A stretch of 64,000 nt of DNA from an uncultured Kiritimatiellota bacterium (GCA_934643865.1 CAKUCX010000002.1:1-64000); one strand, 5' to 3'; counted from the stretch's first letter, positions 44,055-55,049 are shown. The notes: a model not told the origin generated them from the letters alone. A program made the numbers and translations.

Positions 44055-44903
44055 ATGAAGAACATGATGCGGCGGGCCGTTCTGGTCCTGGGCGTCTGCG
44101 TGGCGGGCGCGGCGGCGGGAGAGGCGACGAATCTCGTCGAGCAGGTGCGCGACTGGGTGGCCGTGAGCGCCTTCGCGGACGTGGAGAGCGCCTACTGGGC
44201 GCGCGGCAAGATCGTGGACGCGCGGCCCTACTCGGCCCAGTTCGCGGACGTCGACCTCAAGCTCGGCGCGTTCGGGCGCGTGGGCGCGCAGGCGTGGAGC
44301 GTCAGCTCGCTTTCGACGGGCGGGCAGTCCGCCCGGCGCCGGAACGCCTACAACGAGGTGGACTGGAACCTCCACTACGAATACGAGTGGGCGTTCGCGG
44401 AGGACTGGTCGCTCTGGAACCGCGTGGCGCGGCAGTGGGTCACGTTGCCGGGCTACTTCCCGGACTGCAAGACGACGCTCGAATGGCACGTCGCCCAGGC
44501 GCTCCGCAACCCCTACCTGACGCCCTACTACCTGCTGCGCCACGCCACGGCGCCCGAACGGTGGAACTACTGGGAGATCGGGGCCTACCGCACGTTTGCC
44601 CTCGCGAAGGACCTGTCGCTCACGGCCAAGCTCTTCGGCGACTGCGGCGACGCGGACCACTTCCGCTCGCAGTACGGCCCGCGCGTCGGCCGCCCGAACG
44701 CGCGCTACCACGGCGGCCTGATGGCGCTGAACCTCGTCCTGCGCCTCGACTACGCGCTCACGGAGAACTGGAGCCTCTTCACCTACGTGCAGCAGTTCGA
44801 CATCGTGGACGCCGACGCCCGCGAGGCCGTCAAGGCGTCGCCGGCCCCCGAGGCGAAGCGCGACCTCACGCTCTTCGGCGTGGGCATGGCGCTCGCGTTC
44901 TGA
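44055..44903 (+). CDS. Putative outer-membrane beta-barrel protein
   Basis: 282 residues. Signal peptide to about AAAGE. The rest alternates aromatic and polar residues in strands (WNLHYEYEWAFAEDWSLWNRV, LTENWSLFTYVQQFDIV) and ends in a C-terminal Phe, all typical of outer-membrane barrels. Probably a porin-like channel for the sugars of this locus; ATG 44055 has GAGG upstream. Family not named. Confidence 0.6.
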   Translation: MKNMMRRAVLVLGVCVAGAAAGEATNLVEQVRDWVAVSAFADVESAYWARGKIVDARPYSAQFADVDLKLGAFGRVGAQAWSVSSLSTGGQSARRRNAYNEVDWNLHYEYEWAFAEDWSLWNRVARQWVTLPGYFPDCKTTLEWHVAQALRNPYLTPYYLLRHATAPERWNYWEIGAYRTFALAKDLSLTAKLFGDCGDADHFRSQYGPRVGRPNARYHGGLMALNLVLRLDYALTENWSLFTYVQQFDIVDADAREAVKASPAPEAKRDLTLFGVGMALAF

Positions 44904-44948
44904 CGCGCCCGGGAAAAGAAGCAAAAACGAAGGAGAAAGGGAAGAAGG

Positions 44949-47252
44949 ATGAATACACGGATGCATCGGCTCTTGGCGGGCCTTCTCGGCGCCGCGCTCT
45001 GCCTCGGCGGGGGCGTCGTGCCGGCGGCGGGCGCCTCGGACCCCCTGCGGGGTGTCCTGTGCGGGAAGGGCGACGCGATCCCGGACGGCTACGTGCCGCC
45101 AATCCTCGCGAACGGCAACATCTCGATGACGCTCGACTGGATGTGCGGCATGCGCGAACACAAGCGGGTGAAGCGCGAGGGGATGGCGGGTGTCTTCCTC
45201 GCCGGGCGACGCCACTCGGCCCCCTGGTGGAACCTCTTCAACTTCGCGCGCCTCGCCTCGCCGCTCCAGGTCGACGGCGTGGAGATGGGCTACCCCGACA
45301 CGTGGGAGCAGACGCTTGACACGGCGCAGGGCCTGCAGCGCTTCGTCCACCGCTACGCGAACGGCGTGGAGGTGTCCACGGAGGCGTTCGTGATGTTTGC
45401 GCGCGACGTCGTCGTCTTCCGGCGCGAGGTGCGAAACGCGGGCGCGGCGCGGCGGCGCATCGCCGTGCGCCTCGACGTGGACGTGCCGGAGGACCCGCAG
45501 CTGCAGGGCGCGTGGCAGACGGTCGGCGGCGACGCCCAGCGGCGCGTGCGCTTCGACTACAAGTGCCTGACCGAGTGGCTGTTCGGGAGCGCCGGCGCGA
45601 CGACGCTGTGGGGGCGTGCCGAGCGCGGCACGTGTACGTATGCGCACTCCAACCGCTTCGCGCGGGCCGAGGCCGCCTTCTCGCTCGGGCCGGGCGAGGC
45701 CACGCGCGTGGACGTCCTCGTCGGTTTCATGAACTGGAGCGGCACGTTCCCCTGGCAGGCGCAGAGCCGCCCGTTCCCCGCCGACACGATCTGCACGGCC
45801 GCGAAGGCCCCGGGGCTCGCGGGCGTGGACGCCCTGCGGCGGGAACACGTGAAGGGCTGGGGCGACTACTACGCCGAGGGGTACGTGCGCGTGCCGGATC
45901 CCCGGCTTCAGCGCCTCGTGGACGTGGCGAACTACCATGTGCGCTGCGACCGCACGCACTGGAGCTTCCCCGTCGGCATCTTCCCGTCGCACTGGAACGG
46001 GCGCTACTTCGGCTTCGACGAGATGTACATCCACCAGGGCATGATCTCGGCGGGCCATCTCGCCGACGCGCGGCGCTGCCCTGACTTCCGCTTCAGGACG
46101 CTGCCCGACGCCGAGCGGCGCGTGGGTCACTACGGGCGCAACGGCGGGCGCGACGGCGCGCAGTGGATGTGGGAGTCCGTGGAGACGGGCAACACGGAAG
46201 GCTGCCCCGTCGGCTTCTGGCAGCAGCACTACTTCCACATGGCCGCGATCTGCCGCACGGCGTGGACGCAGTACCTCTACGAGGACGATCTCGCCTGGCT
46301 GCGGGAGCGGGGCTACCCCGTCATCACGGGCTGCGCGCGCTTCTTCTCGAAGAACATGATCTACCGCGACTCGAACGGGTCGATCTACCTCGGGAAATGC
46401 ACCGACCTGGAGCGCCTGGGGCCGTCGCGCGAGAACGCCTACATGACGACGGTCGGGGCGATGTACGCGATGCAGTCCTTCGCGGCGGCGTCCGACGTCC
46501 TGAAGACGAACGCGGTGGAGGCGGCGGAGATGCGGCGTCTCGCGGAGGGCCTGCGCGCCTCGCTGCCCGTCGACGGCGCGCGCTTCGTCGGCTACAGGGG
46601 ATGCAAGGAGGAGACGGTCGCGACGCTCGCGGGCGGCTTCCCGTTCCCCGTCTTCGGCCGCCACGACGCGATGCACGCCCGCACGTGCCGCCACTTCATC
46701 ACGAAGGGGACGAAGACGGGCGGGAACATGTACCCGATGGGCTCGCACGTCTGCCCGTGGTACGCGGGCAAGATGGCCCTTTCGATGATCTGGCTCGCCG
46801 ACGACGTGGAGCCCTACCGCTGGATGAAGGACGCCGCGCAGGCGATCGGGCATTTCGGCGAGACGTTCGAGATCAACGAGCCGGGGCTGCGCCACACGCC
46901 GTGGTTCACGACGGGGGCCGGCACCTGCCTGTTCGCCGTGAACCAGATGCTCCTGTGCGACGCGGAGGGCGAGCTGTGGCTTGGCATGGGCGTGCCGAAG
47001 GACTGGACGGACTACGCCTTCCGCCTGCCGGCCTACGGCGGGCTGTGCGTGGAGGCGCGGGTCGCCGGAGGCCGTCTGACGGCGCTCGCGGTCACGCCCC
47101 GCCACCCCCGGGCGGAGCGGACGGTGCGCCTGCGCCTGCGCGAGAAGCTGCTCGGCGCGTGTCCCCTGGAGGGGCCGGGATGCCGCCTGCTGGCGCGCGC
47201 GGGCGGCGAGGCCCTGTTCGAGATCCGGCCGGAAGGCGGCTGGTCCCGCTGA
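44949..47252 (+). CDS. Secreted (alpha/alpha)6-barrel glycosidase (GH65/GH95-like)
   Basis: 767 residues with signal peptide (to about AGA). An N-terminal beta-sandwich (about 35-290) precedes a helical barrel (about 300-680), with WNGRYFGFDEMYIHQG and ETGNTEGCPVGFWQQHYFH in the positions where clan GH-L/GH-M type enzymes keep catalytic acids. A small C-terminal beta domain ends the protein. The fold assignment is by layout; exact family and substrate are open. Confidence 0.65.
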   Translation: MNTRMHRLLAGLLGAALCLGGGVVPAAGASDPLRGVLCGKGDAIPDGYVPPILANGNISMTLDWMCGMREHKRVKREGMAGVFLAGRRHSAPWWNLFNFARLASPLQVDGVEMGYPDTWEQTLDTAQGLQRFVHRYANGVEVSTEAFVMFARDVVVFRREVRNAGAARRRIAVRLDVDVPEDPQLQGAWQTVGGDAQRRVRFDYKCLTEWLFGSAGATTLWGRAERGTCTYAHSNRFARAEAAFSLGPGEATRVDVLVGFMNWSGTFPWQAQSRPFPADTICTAAKAPGLAGVDALRREHVKGWGDYYAEGYVRVPDPRLQRLVDVANYHVRCDRTHWSFPVGIFPSHWNGRYFGFDEMYIHQGMISAGHLADARRCPDFRFRTLPDAERRVGHYGRNGGRDGAQWMWESVETGNTEGCPVGFWQQHYFHMAAICRTAWTQYLYEDDLAWLRERGYPVITGCARFFSKNMIYRDSNGSIYLGKCTDLERLGPSRENAYMTTVGAMYAMQSFAAASDVLKTNAVEAAEMRRLAEGLRASLPVDGARFVGYRGCKEETVATLAGGFPFPVFGRHDAMHARTCRHFITKGTKTGGNMYPMGSHVCPWYAGKMALSMIWLADDVEPYRWMKDAAQAIGHFGETFEINEPGLRHTPWFTTGAGTCLFAVNQMLLCDAEGELWLGMGVPKDWTDYAFRLPAYGGLCVEARVAGGRLTALAVTPRHPRAERTVRLRLREKLLGACPLEGPGCRLLARAGGEALFEIRPEGGWSR

Positions 47253-47301
47253 ACGCCGCCGCGTGAACAAGAACGCGAACGAGAACAAGGAGGCGACGAG
47301 G

Positions 47302-47364
47302 ATGGACATCAAGAAAAGGCAAGTCGGCATGGGCAGGAGTTCCAAGATGGAGGACAGAAGATGA
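47302..47364 (+). CDS. 20-residue coupled leader ORF (tentative)
   Basis: AAGGAGGCGACGAGG precedes ATG 47302; the peptide is very basic (MDIKKRQVGMGRSSKMEDRR) and its stop overlaps the ATG of the next gene. It may couple translation; chance is possible. Confidence 0.3.
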   Translation: MDIKKRQVGMGRSSKMEDRR

Positions 47365-49025
47365 TGATGCATGGACAGGCTGGCCGGACGACCCGGCGGG
47401 CGTTTCTGGGCGGATGCGCCGGTTTCGGCGGCCTTGCCGCGCTGGGCGGGTGCGCGGGGCTGCGTGCGGACCGCTGCGCCCCGTCGGCGCCGCCGAACTA
47501 CTGGTGTACGTGGGCGACGCAGGCGCGCCTCGTCGACGCGAACGTGAAGAGCGGGGTGCTGACGGTGCCGGGCGACCAGGGGCTTCCCGGCGTGCGGGAC
47601 AACCTGACGGAGGCGGTGCTCTTCGGCAAGGACGGCTGGGCGCATACGCAGTATCCGTCTGTGCGCGGGAACCTGTACCTTGTCCTGGACGACGGCTGGG
47701 ACGTGCCGTTCGGCTGCGCCCCCGGAAAGGACATCGGCGCCTTCGCCTCCTGCGTACTCGACGCGCGGCGGTTTCCGTCCTTCACCGGCACGCCGGCCGC
47801 GCGCCTGCGCGCGCTGGACGCGCGCATCCGCGCCTGCGGCTGGCGCGGCACGGGCCTGTGGATCGCCTGCCAGGCCTTCGGGGAGAACGGGCGGAACAAG
47901 TTCCCGGAAGAACGGCTGCGCGAGGAGCTGAAGCGCAAGCTCGCGGCGAGCGCCGAGGCGGGCGTCGCCTACTGGAAGGTCGATTGGGGCGTGCGGGGCG
48001 GCGAGATCGCCTACCGCCGGATGATGAGCGAGCTGCGCGCCGCCTATGCGCCCGGCCTCCAGATCGAGCACTGCTGCCCGCCGGACGTTCCGCTCAACGG
48101 CGTCTCGTTCGGGAAGGGGACGTCCGTCTCCGGCACGGGCCGCCTCCTCGGCGACCCGGCGTTCGAGACGCGCCTGCGCGCGCGGACGGAGGACGTCCTC
48201 GCGTTCAGCGACGTCTTCCGCATCTACGACACGATCACGCCGATCAACAACGCGACCGACCTCGAACGCGCCGCCGTCTACGGACAGATGGCCGAGCGCG
48301 TCGGCTCGCGCGCGTTCATCAACGTGGAGGACAACGTCTACATCGCCGCGTGCCTCGGGCACACGGCGGGCGTGATGCGCTCGCCCTCCTGGCCGAAGCC
48401 CGACGTGGAGGATCCCGTCTACCGGCGCGACCGCGCGGCGGAGGTGACGCGGGCGGTGGCGTGGCAGCGCACGGCGCCGGCCTTCACGGCGCAGAGCGGG
48501 CTCAGGACGTTGACGTCCGAGGCCGTGCTGACGGACCGCTGGCTGTTCGCGCCCGGCTGCACGTGGTGGACGCCGGTCTTCGGGCGCACGATCGAGCAGC
48601 GCGCGCCGGCCGTCGTGGCGCGCGGCCTGCCCCTGCCGACCGTCGCGCCGCAGGGGGGCGACGTGCCCTTTGTCCTCGCTTCGCGCAATCCGAACGGCGC
48701 CCTGACGGTTGGCGCGTTGCCGCGCCTCTCGGTCGAGAAGGGCTTCCACACGCCGTTGGCCTCCGTTGCGCTCGACGCGGATCTGGCGCCGGACGTGCCG
48801 CTTGCCGTCTTCGGCACGTTCGCGTCCGTGTCCGTGCGCATCCCGCCGTCGTGTCCGCGCCGCGTCTACGCCTGCGATCTGGCGGACGGAAGGGAGCGGG
48901 ATGTCACGGGGTGCTGCCGCTTTGACGGGGGCCGCCTCGTCATCGACGGCGAGGCGTTCCGCCTGCCGCCGCGCGCGGCGGGCGACCGGTCACTCCCCGG
49001 CGTCCGGCTGACGCTCGGCGCGTGA
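47361..49025 (+). CDS. Exported clan GH-D glycosidase (alpha-galactosidase-like)
   Basis: 554 residues. TTRRAFLGGCAGFGG is a twin-arginine signal and LGGC a possible lipobox. YLVLDDGWDVPFG and AYWKVDWGV match the sugar-binding and nucleophile-Asp strands of GH27/GH36 enzymes. A C-terminal beta-sandwich follows. GGAGG lies 7 bases before the ATG. Last gene of the 38.5-49 kb glycan operon. Confidence 0.7.
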   Translation: MMMHGQAGRTTRRAFLGGCAGFGGLAALGGCAGLRADRCAPSAPPNYWCTWATQARLVDANVKSGVLTVPGDQGLPGVRDNLTEAVLFGKDGWAHTQYPSVRGNLYLVLDDGWDVPFGCAPGKDIGAFASCVLDARRFPSFTGTPAARLRALDARIRACGWRGTGLWIACQAFGENGRNKFPEERLREELKRKLAASAEAGVAYWKVDWGVRGGEIAYRRMMSELRAAYAPGLQIEHCCPPDVPLNGVSFGKGTSVSGTGRLLGDPAFETRLRARTEDVLAFSDVFRIYDTITPINNATDLERAAVYGQMAERVGSRAFINVEDNVYIAACLGHTAGVMRSPSWPKPDVEDPVYRRDRAAEVTRAVAWQRTAPAFTAQSGLRTLTSEAVLTDRWLFAPGCTWWTPVFGRTIEQRAPAVVARGLPLPTVAPQGGDVPFVLASRNPNGALTVGALPRLSVEKGFHTPLASVALDADLAPDVPLAVFGTFASVSVRIPPSCPRRVYACDLADGRERDVTGCCRFDGGRLVIDGEAFRLPPRAAGDRSLPGVRLTLGA

Positions 49026-49164
49026 GAGGCGCGCCGCCTCCGCCCCGGCCCGGCGCGTGCCGACCTGTCACGTTTTCTTGACGGATTCGTGGCGCTTCTT
49101 TGCAGATCGCGCGAACGGTCACGGATTTTTGACTTTTCTAGGGCTGTTGTCCTTGCCACTCTTC

Positions 49165-49173
49165 TGCTATTCT
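49165..49173 (+). promoter_or_regulatory. Extended -10 of comM
   Basis: TGCTATTCT about 50 bases before ATG 49225, in the 199-base gap after the glycan operon; GAGGAG is the ribosome site. Confidence 0.45.
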
Positions 49174-49224
49174 TTCCATGTGGCGCGGCGTGCGCCGAAA
49201 CAGAAAGGAAAGCGAGGAGAGCGG

Positions 49225-50760
<1,536 letters not shown>

Positions 50761-50762
50761 CG

Positions 50763-52301
50763 GTGCCGTTCCTGGAAGAGAAGGGGTCTTCGCTGCGCCT
50801 TGCGTGGGCGGCGGGGCTGTTCATCGCGGGCGAGGCGGCGGGCTTCGCGCTTGCGCCGCGCGGCGGTGCGGGGCTGTGGGGATGGGGGGCCTTCCTCCTT
50901 CTGGCGGGCGGCCTTGCCGCCTGCGGCTGGGGCGTCCGGCACGTCGGCTGGGCGGCGCTTTTCGCCGTTGGCGCCCTCCTTGCGCTCCGCACGGAAGCGG
51001 AGCTGAAGACGGTGCTCGACGGGAACGCGGGCCTCCTTGGCCCGCGTCCGGCCCTGTGCCTTCCCGTGGAGGATGCGGCGACGCGGCACGACGGGACGAA
51101 GGCGGGCGGCGGACGCATCGCCTTTTCTTCGCGCATCGGCCCCCTGCCGCTCAGGGTCGTCCTGCCGGCCGCTGCGGACGGACGGCTGCCGCAGGTGGGC
51201 GAGACGTGGCGGGTGGAAGGCTATCTCGCGCGGACAAAGGAGGTGGCGCGGCGCTATCGGCGGCGGGTGCTGTGGGTCCCTGCGGGCGGACGGGCGGCCT
51301 GCGTGGCCGGGCCCGGCGGTGCGCGCGCGGGCTGGGCGGCGCTCGGGGACGCGCTTGCGCGCTGTGTCGGCGCGGGGCTGTCGTGGTGCCCTGAGCTTGC
51401 AGACCTCAACCGCGCGATTCTGCTGGGGCGGCGCGGCGATCTCCCGCGCGAGCGGAAACGGCAGTTCGCGGACGCGGGGACGCTCCATGTCTTCGCGATT
51501 TCGGGCCTCCATGTGATGGTGGTGGCCTGGCTTCTTCAGGCGGCGCTCGCGAAGTTCGGCGTCGCGGCCTCGCAGCGCGGCCTCGTCGCGCTGCCGCTCG
51601 TCTGGGCATACGTCGTTCTCACGGGCGCGCGCGCGAGCGCCCTGCGCGCGGCGCTCATGGCGACGCTCCTTCTTCTGGCGCCCGTCTTCGGGCGGCGGCC
51701 GGACGCGCTCGCGGCCTGGTCGGCGACGGCGCTCATCGTCTACGGCCTTGCGCCGGAGCGCCTGTTCGACCTCGGATGCGCGCTCTCGTTCGCCGTCATG
51801 CTCGGCATCGCGCTCTGGTGCGACTGTACGCGGCATGTCGAGCCGTGGTTCGGCGCGAAGAGCCGTTGGCGCGGCTGGGCGGGGGACTTCGGCGTCTCCT
51901 GCGCGGCGTGGGCGGCGGGCGTGCCGATTATGGCGCATGCGTTCGGGCGCTTCACGCCGGGCGGGCTTCTCGCGAACGTGGCCGTGCTCGTCTGCGCGAA
52001 GTGGATGGTGCGCTTCGGCGTCGGCGGGCTTCTCGCCAGCTTCGTCTGCCTGCCGCTCGCGGCCCTCGTCAACAACCTCGCGGCCGCGTGTACATGGGCG
52101 ATGACCGTCGTTTCGGCCGGCGTCGCCGCGCTGCCGTTCTCGAATTTCACCGTGGTGCCCTGGCCGTCCCACGTCTGCGCGCTCTGGTATCTCGGCTGCC
52201 TGCTCGCACTTCTTCTCGCGCCGCGCCTCCTCCCGCGCCGCGGCGTGCGCGCGCGCCGCTGGTGGCCGCGCCGCCGCGCCGAACATTCTCAATTGCCGTA
52301 G
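50763..52301 (+). CDS. comEC: ComEC/Rec2 DNA-uptake channel (short form)
   Basis: 512 residues from GTG 50763. Hydrophobic throughout, with the competence motif HVFAISGLHVMVVAWLL near 243 and RAILLGRRGDLPRE before it. It keeps the N-terminal oligosaccharide-like domain and membrane channel but lacks the C-terminal metallo-beta-lactamase nuclease domain of full ComEC. It imports single-stranded DNA across the inner membrane. Two bases separate it from comM. Confidence 0.85.
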   Translation: MPFLEEKGSSLRLAWAAGLFIAGEAAGFALAPRGGAGLWGWGAFLLLAGGLAACGWGVRHVGWAALFAVGALLALRTEAELKTVLDGNAGLLGPRPALCLPVEDAATRHDGTKAGGGRIAFSSRIGPLPLRVVLPAAADGRLPQVGETWRVEGYLARTKEVARRYRRRVLWVPAGGRAACVAGPGGARAGWAALGDALARCVGAGLSWCPELADLNRAILLGRRGDLPRERKRQFADAGTLHVFAISGLHVMVVAWLLQAALAKFGVAASQRGLVALPLVWAYVVLTGARASALRAALMATLLLLAPVFGRRPDALAAWSATALIVYGLAPERLFDLGCALSFAVMLGIALWCDCTRHVEPWFGAKSRWRGWAGDFGVSCAAWAAGVPIMAHAFGRFTPGGLLANVAVLVCAKWMVRFGVGGLLASFVCLPLAALVNNLAAACTWAMTVVSAGVAALPFSNFTVVPWPSHVCALWYLGCLLALLLAPRLLPRRGVRARRWWPRRRAEHSQLP

Positions 52302-52321
52302 GTTCGTAAAAACGCTATACT
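52293..52321 (+). promoter_or_regulatory. Promoter of the amino-acid transport genes
   Basis: TTGCCG, 17-base spacer, TATACT; it begins within the end of comEC. Gene start 52369. Confidence 0.6.
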
Positions 52322-52368
52322 ACGTCTTCACTTTGCCCCGGTCGGGGCGGACAAACGAAGGAACGAAC

Positions 52369-53109
52369 ATGAAGAAGACGATGATGCTCGCGCTTGGCGC
52401 GGCGATGGCGGTGGTGTGCGGTTGCGGCGAGAAGGACAACTCGCTCAAGATGATCACGGAGGCGACGTTCCCGCCCTACGAGTTCCTGCGCGGGAACGAG
52501 ATCGTCGGCATCGACGTGGAGATCTGCAAGGCCGTCGCGGCGAAGCTCGGGAAGACGTTCGCCGTCGAGAATGTCGACTTCGACTCCGTCATCCCCTCGG
52601 TCATGTCGGGGAAGGCCGACATCGCGGCCGCCGGCATCACGGTCACGGAGGACCGCAAGAAGAACGTCGACTTCTCCGACGTCTACGCGAAGACGGAGAT
52701 CGTCCTCATCTACAAGAAGTCCGCGCCGGTCCTCACGGCCGAGGACTGCAAGGGCAAGCGCATCGGCGTGCAGGGCGGCAACACCGCCGAGACGATCGTG
52801 ATCGAGAAGTTCAAGCAGGAGCCCGAGCGCTTCCGCTCCGCCGCCGAGGCGTGCGCCGCGCTGAAGGCGGGCCGCTGCGACGCCGTGCTCGTGGACGTGG
52901 AGCCGGCGAAGAACTGCGTCCTCGGCGAGGCCGAACTCGCAATCGCCCCCAAGCCGGTCAACCTCGAAGAGTACGCCGTCGCGATCAAGAAGGGCCGCCC
53001 CGCGCTGCTGAAGGCGATCAACGAGACGATCGCCGAGCTCAAGGCGAGCGGCAAGATGGCCGCGATCCGCGCGCAGTACACGAAGGAAGCCGACGCGCTG
53101 AAGAAGTAG
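52369..53109 (+). CDS. Amino-acid ABC transporter substrate-binding lipoprotein 1
   Basis: 246 residues. MKKTMMLALGAAMAVVCGC ends in a lipobox-like VCGC. The mature part is a SBP_bac_3 fold (TEATFPPYEFLRGNEIVGID, VDFDSVIPSVMSGKADIAAAGITVTEDR), as in GlnH/HisJ polar amino-acid binders. It would sit in the periplasm, membrane-anchored. A close paralogue follows and then a permease; no ATPase gene lies nearby. Confidence 0.88.
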   Translation: MKKTMMLALGAAMAVVCGCGEKDNSLKMITEATFPPYEFLRGNEIVGIDVEICKAVAAKLGKTFAVENVDFDSVIPSVMSGKADIAAAGITVTEDRKKNVDFSDVYAKTEIVLIYKKSAPVLTAEDCKGKRIGVQGGNTAETIVIEKFKQEPERFRSAAEACAALKAGRCDAVLVDVEPAKNCVLGEAELAIAPKPVNLEEYAVAIKKGRPALLKAINETIAELKASGKMAAIRAQYTKEADALKK

Positions 53110-53165
53110 GTTTTAGGTTTTAGGTTTTAGGTTTCAGGTTTTAGCTGTTAGGTTTTAGGTTTTAG
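53110..53165. repeat. Heptamer tandem array GTTTTAG x8
   Basis: Eight 7-base units, six of them perfect, begin right after the stop codon and end at the ribosome site of the next gene. Each unit contains TAG, so all frames are closed. It fills the whole gap between the paralogues. Confidence 0.9.
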
Positions 53166-53178
53166 AGGAGAGGTGGAC

Positions 53179-53913
53179 ATGAGGAAACTGATGGTTGCGC
53201 TGGCGGCGGCGGTTCTGCTTGCGGGATGCACGGAGAAGAACCCGTCCCTCAAGATGATCACGGAGGCGACGTTCCCGCCGTATGAGTTCCTGCGCGGGCA
53301 GGAGATCGTCGGCATCGACGTGGAGATCTGCCGGGCCGTCGCGGCGAAGCTCGGCCGGCCGTTCTCGGTCGAGTCGGTCAACTTCGACTCCGTCATCCCG
53401 ACGGTCATCTCCGGGAAGGCCGACCTCGCGGCCGCCGGCATCACGATCACGGAAGACCGCAAGAAGAACGTCGACTTCTCGGTCCCCTACGTGAAGACGG
53501 GCGTCATCTTCGTCTACAAGAAGGGGACTTCCTACGCGAAGGGCGCGGACGCGAAGGGCAAGAAGGTCGGCGTGCAGAGCGGCACGACGAGCGAGGCGTT
53601 CGTGACGGAGACGCTCAAGCAGCAGCCCGAGCGCTTCGACTCGCCGGCGGCGGCCGTCGCGGCCCTCAAGGCGGGCCGGGTCGACGTCGTCATCGCCGAC
53701 ATCGATCCCGCGAAGAACTGCGTGAAGGGCGAGGCCGACCTCGCGCTCTCCGGCTTCATCACGTCCGAGGAGTACGCCGTCGCGATCCGCAAGGGCCAGC
53801 CCGCGCTCCTGAAGGCGATCAACGAGACGATCGCCGAGGTGAAGGCCGACGGTCGGCTCGCGAAGTGGGTCGAGGCCTACACGGCCGAGGCGGACAGGCT
53901 GAAGGAAAAATAA
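53179..53913 (+). CDS. Amino-acid ABC transporter substrate-binding lipoprotein 2
   Basis: 244 residues. Lipoprotein signal MRKLMVALAAAVLLAGC. Most of the mature protein parallels the upstream gene (same EATFPPYEFLRG, FDSVI, AAGIT, EEYAVAI positions), so the pair is a tandem duplication with diverged ligand loops. GAGGAGAGG lies just before ATG 53179. Confidence 0.88.
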   Translation: MRKLMVALAAAVLLAGCTEKNPSLKMITEATFPPYEFLRGQEIVGIDVEICRAVAAKLGRPFSVESVNFDSVIPTVISGKADLAAAGITITEDRKKNVDFSVPYVKTGVIFVYKKGTSYAKGADAKGKKVGVQSGTTSEAFVTETLKQQPERFDSPAAAVAALKAGRVDVVIADIDPAKNCVKGEADLALSGFITSEEYAVAIRKGQPALLKAINETIAEVKADGRLAKWVEAYTAEADRLKEK

Positions 53914-53923
53914 TCTCCGCCGC

Positions 53924-54631
53924 ATGGTCCAGTCCTTGCTAGACGACTTCCAGCTCTGCTTCGTCAAGAACGGACGCTGGCGCTACCTCTGGGAGGGCCT
54001 CGGCGTCACGCTGGAGGTCGCGCTGACGGCGATCGCGCTCGGTCTCGTGATCGGGTTCCTCGTCGCCATCGTCCGCTCGTCGCACGACAAGTACGGGCGC
54101 TTCTTCGTCCTGAACGCGCTCGCGAAGGTCTATCTCACGATCATCCGCGGCACGCCGATGGTGGTGCAGCTCCTGATCTGCTACTTCATCATCATGAAGT
54201 CGCTCGACAAGGTCGCCGTCGCGATTCTCGCCTTCGGCATCAATTCGGGCGCCTACCAGGCGGAGATCCTGCGCGCGGGCATCATGTCCATCGACCCCGG
54301 GCAGATGGAGGCCGGGCGCGCACTCGGCCTCGGCTACTGGAAGACGATGCTCCGGATCGTCCTGCCGCAGGCGGTGCGCAACGTCCTGCCCGCGCTCGGC
54401 AACGAGTTCATCGTCCTCATGAAGGACACGTCCATCGTCGGCTACATCGCGCTCAGGGACCTCGCCAAGGGCGGCGACATCATCCGCTCCCAGACGTATT
54501 CCGTCTACACGCCCTACCTCACGGTCGCGGCGATCTACCTCGTTCTGGTGATGACGTTCACCTGGCTTCTCGGGAAGCTGGAGCGCCATCTCCGCAACAC
54601 CGGCGCGGACGTCGTCCACAACGACTCGTAG
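53924..54631 (+). CDS. Polar amino-acid ABC transporter permease
   Basis: 235 residues of the HisM/GlnP family. Several membrane helices; the coupling loop for the ATPase is visible in AGRALGLGYWKTMLRIVLPQAVR (E/G...G...P pattern). Works with the two binding proteins upstream and with an ATPase that must be encoded elsewhere. Ribosome site is weak; start 10 bases after the previous stop. Confidence 0.88.
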   Translation: MVQSLLDDFQLCFVKNGRWRYLWEGLGVTLEVALTAIALGLVIGFLVAIVRSSHDKYGRFFVLNALAKVYLTIIRGTPMVVQLLICYFIIMKSLDKVAVAILAFGINSGAYQAEILRAGIMSIDPGQMEAGRALGLGYWKTMLRIVLPQAVRNVLPALGNEFIVLMKDTSIVGYIALRDLAKGGDIIRSQTYSVYTPYLTVAAIYLVLVMTFTWLLGKLERHLRNTGADVVHNDS

Positions 54632-54689
54632 CCTGGACAGAGGTGCGGGGGCGGCCGGCGGCGCGTTTGCACGTTCTTCGGATTCGTGC

Positions 54690-54718
54690 TTGCGCGACGG
54701 GCAACGAGATGGTAAACT
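54690..54718 (+). promoter_or_regulatory. Promoter of rpsU
   Basis: TTGCGC, 17-base spacer, TGG then TAAACT, the same hexamers as the tRNA-Met promoter. The leader is about 50 bases with GTGAGGTG. Confidence 0.65.
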
Positions 54719-54774
54719 ACCACGACTTTTTTGGAGTCCGAAGATCCGAAAGCTTGAAAGTGAGGTGACATGGC

Positions 54775-54975
54775 ATGGCGATTCAGCTGAAGCTGAAAAA
54801 GGGCGAAACCGTCGAGCGCGGCCTTAAGCGCTTGAAGAAGATCCTCGACAAGGAGGGCGTCATCAAGACGCTGCGCGATCAGCGCTACTTCGAGAAGCCC
54901 TGCGTGAAGGCGCGCAAGAAATCTGCGCGCGCGCGCATCCGGGCGCGGTCCCGCCGTCGTTCGCAGGAATTCTGA
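54775..54975 (+). CDS. rpsU: 30S ribosomal protein bS21
   Basis: 66 residues, very basic. VERGLKRLKKILDKEGVIK and RQRYFEKP-like RDQRYFEKPCVKARKK identify S21. bS21 sits near the platform of the small subunit and affects initiation at the anti-SD; PVC and Bacteroidota bacteria often show altered SD use. Followed by a strong hairpin terminator. Confidence 0.92.
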   Translation: MAIQLKLKKGETVERGLKRLKKILDKEGVIKTLRDQRYFEKPCVKARKKSARARIRARSRRRSQEF

Positions 54976-54998
54976 TTCCTGTAGGCCGACATGCCGAA

Positions 54999-55032
54999 AC
55001 GAAGCGCCGCAACGTCCGTTGCGGCGCTTCGT
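54999..55032 (+). terminator. Strong hairpin after rpsU
   Basis: Sixteen-base perfect arms (54999-55014 and 55017-55032) around TC; no T-run follows, so it could also protect the mRNA end. Confidence 0.65.
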
Positions 55033-55049
55033 CATTAAGTCGCTTCGCT

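Noticed and set aside
43896..48749. 1617-residue minus-strand open frame
   Set aside because: Runs opposite to four genes with signal peptides and catalytic motifs; rich in Arg, Ala and His as expected of a high-GC shadow frame.
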